Positions 58,833-64,000 of a stretch of DNA of 64,000 nt are shown in pieces. Every line of letters starts with the position of its first letter. Position 1 is the stretch's first letter. The translations under genes and the position numbers were made by a program. The DNA is from an uncultured Bacteroidales bacterium (GTDB taxonomy: Bacteria; Bacteroidota; Bacteroidia; Bacteroidales; Muribaculaceae): NCBI GenBank assembly GCA_958418815.1, contig CATZGB010000005.1:1-64000 (forward strand). The letters run 5' to 3'. The notes beneath the pieces are model-generated. The model was not told where the DNA came from. It saw nothing but the letters and a program-made list of their open reading frames with translations, and made no database searches.

Positions 58833-59621
58833 TCAGTCTGTGGCGGCTTCGTTGTCTGTGGCGGCTTCGAGGCGTGAGGTCATCACGGCCCTGGCCACAG
58901 TGAGGTCGACCGGGCTGTCTATGTCGAGCGAGTCCTCGGGCCGCATCTCATATGGAATCCTGCGGGGGAAAGCCCCGAGGGGCATGCGGCGTATTGAGTC
59001 GGGATTTATGACATACACGGCCCCGTTGTATTCCCATGCGTCGGGTGCGTCCTGCCTGCGGGTGAGCAGGCCGTCTCCTTTGGAGATGTGGAGATAACCT
59101 GTCTCGGGGTCGGTCTCGAAGCAGTTGTAGTAGGGGTTGGCCGATGCTTTGCAGACCGACACCACCATGTCAGTATTGCCGGGGTCGAAGAGGGCGATGG
59201 CCTCTGCCACATGGTTGCCGTCGCGGAAGGGGGAGGTGGGCTGAAGCAGCACCACACAGTCATATTCCAGCCCCATGCTGTCGGCGAAATCCATGGCGTG
59301 AAGAATCACCTCACGCGACCCGGCAGTGTCAGTCGACAGTTCGGCGGGGCGCAGAAACGGCACCTCGATGCCCTCCTCGCCGGCCTTGGCCGCAATCTCG
59401 GGTGAGTCGGTCGAGACGATGACACGCCGGTTGTCGAGACGTTCAGCGGAGCCGTCGGCTGCAAGCAGGTCGAGACACTGGAGGGCGGCGTCGATGGTGT
59501 ATGCTATCAGCGGACGACCGCAGAGGTCGGCAATGTTTTTCATCGGAATCCCTTTGCTGCCTCCTCGGGCAGGGATGATGAACAGGGGCTGGCGTGAGAT
59601 GGCGGTGGATGACGTTGTCAT
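58833..59621 (-). CDS. Acylneuraminate-type cytidylyltransferase, LegF/NeuA-like
   Basis: The 262-residue protein has the family signature IIPARGGSKGIPMKNIADLCG and VLLQPTSPFRDGNHV. It transfers CMP from CTP to a nonulosonic acid such as Neu5Ac or legionaminic acid. The PtmE-like and 2-epimerase neighbours favour legionaminic acid over sialic acid. Its ATG overlaps the epimerase stop as ATGA. The gene for the synthase (LegI/NeuB) is not in the window. Confidence 0.82.
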   Translation of the reverse strand: MTTSSTAISRQPLFIIPARGGSKGIPMKNIADLCGRPLIAYTIDAALQCLDLLAADGSAERLDNRRVIVSTDSPEIAAKAGEEGIEVPFLRPAELSTDTAGSREVILHAMDFADSMGLEYDCVVLLQPTSPFRDGNHVAEAIALFDPGNTDMVVSVCKASANPYYNCFETDPETGYLHISKGDGLLTRRQDAPDAWEYNGAVYVINPDSIRRMPLGAFPRRIPYEMRPEDSLDIDSPVDLTVARAVMTSRLEAATDNEAATD

Positions 59622-60838
59622 AGTTCGTCGGAATCAGCGGTGAATGTCGGCACATTCAGGATGGGATACGGGTCGATGAACCGCTTGGAGTAAAGCTCTT
59701 CAAGACGAATGTGGGCGAGAGTGTCGACAATGCGCGTTACAGTGTCGCGCTTGGCGTAGGGGTTGTCGGTCTCCAGGGCGAGGCGTTTGCCGGCCGGGGA
59801 GAGGGCGAAAGATATAGCCTGGTGGATCTGGTCATGCTCCCCCTCGCAGTGGATGACGGATGAGGCGGCGATGCGTCCTTGCTGGCGTATGCCGATGTCT
59901 ACGGTCGGAATCCTCATCGTCGGCACCTCCACGATGCCGCTTGACGAGTTGCCTACCACGGCGCTGACGAAATGCAGCGCCGAGAGGTAACGGCGGCGGC
60001 CGAGTGACGGCACAACGGCCACGCGGCCCGGATATCGGGCGGCATATTCATTTATCATCTTGATTATCACTTCCCCGTCGGGGTCATTGTTGGGGTATGT
60101 GAAGATGATGTGTGAGCTGATGAATCCGTCGAGCGCTTGCAGCAGAGCCTCGCAGCGTTCCTTGACCGGCACCGGATCCATGGTCGCGGGATGGAGTGTC
60201 ACCAACAGGGTCGACGAGTTTATGTCGATGCCGATGAATTTCTCAAGCTCGGGCTTGGGTATCACCGGCTCATGTATGATGTTGTAGACCCCGAGGGCGC
60301 CGGTGTTGAACACATATTCCGGGTTCTCGCCCATGGAAATCACTCGGTTGCGGTATGCGTCGGTTGCCGTGAAATGCAGGGTTGACAGCTTGGTCAGCGC
60401 ATGGCGGATGTTGTCGTCAAACGCTCCCTCGGAGATTTCACCTCCGGCGATATGCGCTATAGGCACCCTCATGATTGTGGCCGCGGTGGCCACGGCGAGC
60501 ATCTCATACCGGTCGCCGAGGATGACAAGGATGTCGGGTTTGAGACGGTCGAGGGCACGGGCCACCCCGACGAGGCATTTCCCGGTGGCGGCGGCTGTCT
60601 CGACTGCTGAGTCGTTTCCGGCGTTCATCTCCACTCGCTCGTCTACCTTGAAACCGTCCTCGATGATTTCATCGACGGTCATGCCGTATCGGGCGTCGAG
60701 GTGCATGTTGGTGGCGATGATCTGCAGTTCCACAGTCTCGTAGGCCTGCAGCTCCCGGGCGACGCCGCTGAGCAGGCCCCAGTCGGCTCGTGTCGATGTC
60801 ACTATGCAAATTTTCCGTCTGATGAAATCGTTGTTCAT
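59618..60838 (-). CDS. Hydrolysing UDP/GDP-sugar 2-epimerase, LegG/NeuC-like
   Basis: The 406-residue protein belongs to the hydrolysing UDP-GlcNAc 2-epimerase group: IVTSTRADWGLLSGVARE, DILVILGDRYEMLAVA, then ITLHPAT-type LVTLHPATMDPVP and SSSGIVEVPTM. NeuC/LegG release the nucleotide and invert C2 to give ManNAc or a 2,4-diacetamido-trideoxy sugar. It is the first gene of the three-gene unit; no convincing promoter box was seen in the 136 bp upstream. Dehydratase, aminotransferase and synthase genes are absent nearby. Confidence 0.8.
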   Translation of the reverse strand: MNNDFIRRKICIVTSTRADWGLLSGVARELQAYETVELQIIATNMHLDARYGMTVDEIIEDGFKVDERVEMNAGNDSAVETAAATGKCLVGVARALDRLKPDILVILGDRYEMLAVATAATIMRVPIAHIAGGEISEGAFDDNIRHALTKLSTLHFTATDAYRNRVISMGENPEYVFNTGALGVYNIIHEPVIPKPELEKFIGIDINSSTLLVTLHPATMDPVPVKERCEALLQALDGFISSHIIFTYPNNDPDGEVIIKMINEYAARYPGRVAVVPSLGRRRYLSALHFVSAVVGNSSSGIVEVPTMRIPTVDIGIRQQGRIAASSVIHCEGEHDQIHQAISFALSPAGKRLALETDNPYAKRDTVTRIVDTLAHIRLEELYSKRFIDPYPILNVPTFTADSDEL

Positions 60839-60900
60839 ATTTTGGGGAGATGTTTTGGAGGAGTTTTTGGAAAAAGAGATGTCGTGTTCAAAACCGCCAC

Positions 60901-60934
60901 GTCACGGCCCCCTCATTTCTGAGGAAGCCGCGAC
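60901..60934 (-). terminator. Terminator after the lipoprotein gene
   Basis: On the minus strand GTCGCGGC pairs with GCCGTGAC and an inner CCTCA-GAAA-TGAGG forms the tip; GTGGCGGTTTT follows. It lies about 40 bp beyond the lipoprotein stop codon. Confidence 0.6.
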
Positions 60935-60974
60935 GGTGGTTGAGATGGATATGATGGCCGTGTGTGGCCGCCGG

Positions 60975-61826
60975 TCAATAGGCGGTGCCGGTCACGGTCA
61001 CTTTTCGGTCATATTTCTCACACTCGAATGTGAGGGTGAGGCTCTTGCCGGCCACCACTGTGCCCTGGAGGTTGGTGATGGCGAAAGCCGGGTAGGGGGT
61101 GTTGGCGATTTCGGGGATGAGGCTGCTGGTGCTGAAGGTGAAGCCATCCTCGGTGTAGGTCATCGGTATGTCGGCAAACCTCATTATGCCAAGGTTGGCG
61201 GGCATGCCCTCCATGAAACGGGGATATGCGATCTGCACTTCAGCCTTCTTTGTCTTGCCGTCGAAGACAACCAGATAACGTGACTGGTTGGTCATGAACG
61301 GGTCATTGGCGGGGTCGGAGATGTCGGTCGACTTGGTCTCGCCGATGAACTGGTTGTGGGTGAAGAAGGTGGTCACCTCATAACGGTTGTCCATCACGAA
61401 ATCGATTGTGACGAGGTTTTGCGAGCCGTCGGCGCGGAGGTTGAAATCCACTTTGACATCTGAGATTGTCACTGTGGAGCTGCCAGCCTCAACCTGGATG
61501 GGGGAGGGGGCGTTGAGTTTCCAGCCGGTCTGGGTGTAGTCCATCCTCAGTTCGGGGAGGGTGAACGATATGGCGCGTTCGTCAGAACTGTACTGGAAGT
61601 TGTTGACATGGAGCTGCAGGGTGGAGCGGTCGAGGTTGACCAGCACACCATAGTCGGCTCCAACGAGTACGGTCTGGCTGTTGTCTGTGCGGTCGATCAC
61701 CGACACATAGTTGAGCGATGACTGGATGGTCAGCGCCTGGGTGTTCTCGGTGGGTCCGTCATCACCGCAAGAGGAGAAGATGAAGGCCGACAGAATCAGG
61801 AGAGGGAGGAATTTGAGAAATTTCAT
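60975..61826 (-). CDS. Lipoprotein, parental copy with the native C-terminus
   Basis: The 283-residue protein has a lipoprotein signal (MKFLKFLPLLILSAFIFSSC, lipid Cys20). The beta-rich body shows no motif I recognise. It ends VTVTGTAY. It lies downstream of a TonB-dependent receptor gene, so an accessory or ligand-capture role at the cell surface is plausible. Residues 1-270 or so match the second copy at 61930-62811 exactly as read. Confidence 0.78.
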   Translation of the reverse strand: MKFLKFLPLLILSAFIFSSCGDDGPTENTQALTIQSSLNYVSVIDRTDNSQTVLVGADYGVLVNLDRSTLQLHVNNFQYSSDERAISFTLPELRMDYTQTGWKLNAPSPIQVEAGSSTVTISDVKVDFNLRADGSQNLVTIDFVMDNRYEVTTFFTHNQFIGETKSTDISDPANDPFMTNQSRYLVVFDGKTKKAEVQIAYPRFMEGMPANLGIMRFADIPMTYTEDGFTFSTSSLIPEIANTPYPAFAITNLQGTVVAGKSLTLTFECEKYDRKVTVTGTAY

Positions 61827-61858
61827 ATCTTATGTCTGTTGATTTGTTTTTACTTTTG

Positions 61859-61999
61859 TTAAAAGTCAAGTTGCCAGCTCAATGTGGCTCCGGCCGAGAA
61901 GCCGTTGCCGCGCTGCAGGAATGCATTCCCTATTGAAACGAAATAAAAGGTCGCATATTGCGTGGCGGTGATATTGTCTGCCCACAGTTCGAGCCTGAA
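61859..61999 (-). pseudogene. 3' fragment of the TonB receptor gene
   Basis: These 141 bp repeat the last ~46 codons and stop of the receptor at 62844-62984. The fragment has no start and is a by-product of the tandem duplication. Its upstream part is fused to the second lipoprotein copy in another frame. Confidence 0.85.
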
Positions 62000-62811
62000 T
62001 TCTCACACTCGAATGTGAGGGTGAGGCTCTTGCCGGCCACCACTGTGCCCTGGAGGTTGGTGATGGCGAAAGCCGGGTAGGGGGTGTTGGCGATTTCGGG
62101 GATGAGGCTGCTGGTGCTGAAGGTGAAGCCATCCTCGGTGTAGGTCATCGGTATGTCGGCAAACCTCATTATGCCAAGGTTGGCGGGCATGCCCTCCATG
62201 AAACGGGGATATGCGATCTGCACTTCAGCCTTCTTTGTCTTGCCGTCGAAGACAACCAGATAACGTGACTGGTTGGTCATGAACGGGTCATTGGCGGGGT
62301 CGGAGATGTCGGTCGACTTGGTCTCGCCGATGAACTGGTTGTGGGTGAAGAAGGTGGTCACCTCATAACGGTTGTCCATCACGAAATCGATTGTGACGAG
62401 GTTTTGCGAGCCGTCGGCGCGGAGGTTGAAATCCACTTTGACATCTGAGATTGTCACTGTGGAGCTGCCAGCCTCAACCTGGATGGGGGAGGGGGCGTTG
62501 AGTTTCCAGCCGGTCTGGGTGTAGTCCATCCTCAGTTCGGGGAGGGTGAACGATATGGCGCGTTCGTCAGAACTGTACTGGAAGTTGTTGACATGGAGCT
62601 GCAGGGTGGAGCGGTCGAGGTTGACCAGCACACCATAGTCGGCTCCAACGAGTACGGTCTGGCTGTTGTCTGTGCGGTCGATCACCGACACATAGTTGAG
62701 CGATGACTGGATGGTCAGCGCCTGGGTGTTCTCGGTGGGTCCGTCATCACCGCAAGAGGAGAAGATGAAGGCCGACAGAATCAGGAGAGGGAGGAATTTG
62801 AGAAATTTCAT
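61930..62811 (-). CDS. Duplicate lipoprotein with chimeric C-terminus
   Basis: The 293-residue product shares the signal peptide (lipid Cys20) and about the first 270 residues with the copy at 60975-61826, through LTLTFECE. After the duplication join it continues out of frame into receptor-gene sequence (NSGSNCGQTISPPRN) and stops. Thus the native end (KYDRKVTVTGTAY) is lost. It is the copy closest to the receptor, so it keeps the original upstream spacing. Whether the altered tail is tolerated is unknown. Confidence 0.8.
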   Translation of the reverse strand: MKFLKFLPLLILSAFIFSSCGDDGPTENTQALTIQSSLNYVSVIDRTDNSQTVLVGADYGVLVNLDRSTLQLHVNNFQYSSDERAISFTLPELRMDYTQTGWKLNAPSPIQVEAGSSTVTISDVKVDFNLRADGSQNLVTIDFVMDNRYEVTTFFTHNQFIGETKSTDISDPANDPFMTNQSRYLVVFDGKTKKAEVQIAYPRFMEGMPANLGIMRFADIPMTYTEDGFTFSTSSLIPEIANTPYPAFAITNLQGTVVAGKSLTLTFECENSGSNCGQTISPPRNMRPFISFQ

Positions 62812-62843
62812 ATCTTATGTCTGTTGATTTGTTTTTACTTTTG

Positions 62844-64000
62844 TTAAAAGTCAAGTTGCCAGCTCAATGTGGCTCCGGCCGAGAAGCCGTTGCCGCGCTG
62901 CAGGAATGCATTCCCTATTGAAACGAAATAAAAGGTCGCATATTGCGTGGCGGTGATATTGTCTGCCCACAGTTCGAGCCTGAATCCCTTTCGGGTGGCA
63001 GCCACCGAGGCGTTGAGCAGCATATAATATGGTTGTCTGACGGTGTTGGCCTCGTCCCACCAGATGCTTCCGGTGCCTCGGGTGTTGACCTCGGCCGATA
63101 TGCCGTCGATCAACCGGGAGCCGCTTATGCCACGGGTGTATCCTGCCGACAGGAAGAGGGTGTTGGAGGGGGCGTAGGGGACGCGTTTGCCCGAGTAGTC
63201 GGCCCGGCCATTGTTGAAATCGATGAAGCGGGCGTCGGTGAACCCGTATGCGCCGCGTGTGAACCATCCGGCCGGGGAGTGGTATGACAGTGACAGCTCC
63301 ACGCCCCTTGAGCGGGCGCGTCCGGCGTTGGCCATTATGCGGCCCGTGATGCTCCCCTCGGGAAACATCGTGACCTGCTGGTTGTCGATGTTGATCCAGA
63401 ACGCTGAGAAATCCACCGTGAGCGACTGCTCCAGGAATGCCAGGTGGGCGCCGACCTCGAAGTTCCAGTCGGTCTCCGGACGGTATGACACCGTCTGGTC
63501 AACATCATATTGCTGCATCAGTCCCATCTCAGACATGAGCCTCTGCTGCAGGAAGTCGGAGAACATCTGGGTGTTGTAGCCTCCCGCCTTGTATCCCTTG
63601 GTGACAGAGGCGTATATGTTGCCCGACTCTGCCGGGAGGCGGTATGATGCGGACAGTTTTGGCAGCAGCTGGGTGTAGTCGTGCGACAGGCTCCCTGTCT
63701 CGTCGATGTCAACCGGGCAGCGGTTGTAGACCGGCAGCGGGGAGATGTCGGGGTCGGTGTTGTCGTAGACTGTGTAGGCTGTGTTGCAGAAGCTCCGGAA
63801 GTCGAGGCCGGTACGTTCCCAGTCAAACCTGAGTCCGGCCGTGATGGTGAATGCCCCGAGCCTCAATGAGCTTTCGTGGTAGAGCGAAAGGCCGCCCGAC
63901 GGCATCGTGAACTCGCTCCCGAGGGTGAACGACGGCTCATCCCAGCCGATGGGGTAGTAGGGGTTGGCGTTGTTGCGGTTGGCGACAATCAGCCGGTCTA
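62844..64000 (-). CDS. TonB-dependent outer-membrane receptor, 5' part outside the window
   Basis: At least 385 C-terminal codons are visible, still open at the window edge. The sequence is an outer-membrane barrel of alternating strands, with SASYRLPAESGNIYASVTKG, YKAGGYNTQMF and NAGRARSRGVELSLSYHSP, typical of iron-siderophore-type TonB receptors. It ends with an aromatic residue (WQLDF), as barrel proteins do. The plug domain and TonB box lie beyond the edge. The lipoprotein gene follows 32 bp later and probably shares its transcript. Confidence 0.88.
   Translation of the reverse strand, partial: DRLIVANRNNANPYYPIGWDEPSFTLGSEFTMPSGGLSLYHESSLRLGAFTITAGLRFDWERTGLDFRSFCNTAYTVYDNTDPDISPLPVYNRCPVDIDETGSLSHDYTQLLPKLSASYRLPAESGNIYASVTKGYKAGGYNTQMFSDFLQQRLMSEMGLMQQYDVDQTVSYRPETDWNFEVGAHLAFLEQSLTVDFSAFWINIDNQQVTMFPEGSITGRIMANAGRARSRGVELSLSYHSPAGWFTRGAYGFTDARFIDFNNGRADYSGKRVPYAPSNTLFLSAGYTRGISGSRLIDGISAEVNTRGTGSIWWDEANTVRQPYYMLLNASVAATRKGFRLELWADNITATQYATFYFVSIGNAFLQRGNGFSAGATLSWQLDF

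Larger units (their letters stand above)
61015..62984. repeat. Apparently perfect 985-bp tandem duplication
   Basis: Units 61015-61999 and 62000-62984 match wherever I compared them. Each holds most of the lipoprotein gene, the intergenic spacer and the last ~140 bp of the TonB receptor gene. The join at 61999/62000 shows only about 1 bp of microhomology. The left boundary of the unit abuts the small palindrome CTCACA-CTCGAA-TGTGAG (61017-61034). Confidence 0.88.

Noticed and set aside
60975..62811. Two lipoprotein genes as ancient paralogues
   Set aside because: The DNA is identical over coding and non-coding parts as far as compared, and one copy is fused to receptor sequence, so this is a fresh tandem duplication.

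Overview
The window looks like a piece of a Bacteroidales chromosome. Promoters follow the Bacteroidota pattern (a TAnnTTTG box near -7, sometimes TTTG near -33), Shine-Dalgarno sites are mostly weak, and several secreted proteins end in type IX secretion (T9SS)-like C-terminal domains. AmpG/NamZ-type peptidoglycan salvage genes and a TonB receptor with a lipoprotein are also present. The DNA is mostly GC-rich, and high GC plus many T9SS-like cargo proteins suggests Muribaculaceae; that family call is inference. I saw no tRNA, rRNA, CRISPR array or transposase.

Left part (1-12 kb): a terminator and a repeat-rich spacer are followed by a seven-gene minus-strand run. In transcription order it encodes a membrane GT2 glycosyltransferase, a secreted modular amidase, a GT2-DUF4922 fusion, a SpoIID/LytB protein, an AmpG-like permease, a NamZ exo-muramidase and a BadF-type amino-sugar kinase. 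Three 4-bp ATGA or TTGA contacts and one 29-bp overlap tie it together. It reads as a peptidoglycan trimming, import and phosphorylation unit. A divergent promoter pair separates it from folB and an HD-domain gene.

13-31 kb: a T9SS-like secreted protein, a stand-alone TrpB2, and a visibly AT-richer accessory patch (a 29-codon small ORF, an orphan gingipain-propeptide-like protein and a BspA-type leucine-rich-repeat protein). Next come a second copy of the palindromic repeat, recJ, an HD gene, ilvE, ald, a VanZ-like gene, a TlpA-like lipoprotein, an acyl-CoA synthetase, gltX and waaA.

31-53 kb: a four-gene operon of secreted proteins, including a subtilisin-like protease, lies behind a promoter whose -33 region is a run of 10 G. 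Housekeeping genes follow: gyrB, rnr, rpoN, a PAP2-like gene, purE, ispG, an M16 peptidase, a tRNA-dihydrouridine synthase, a GIN-domain protein, a Wzx-type flippase and a TPR protein.

52-64 kb, minus strand: a MATE exporter, an OPT transporter, an SSB without an acidic tail, obgE, three genes for a legionaminic-acid-like CMP-sugar, and a lipoprotein gene beside a TonB receptor. An apparently perfect 985-bp tandem duplication there has produced two lipoprotein copies, one with a chimeric C-terminus, and a receptor-gene fragment. The most unusual signals are the paired poly-G promoters, the composite palindromic element with adjoining tandem repeats, the propeptide/LRR patch with its coupled small ORF, and this duplication.
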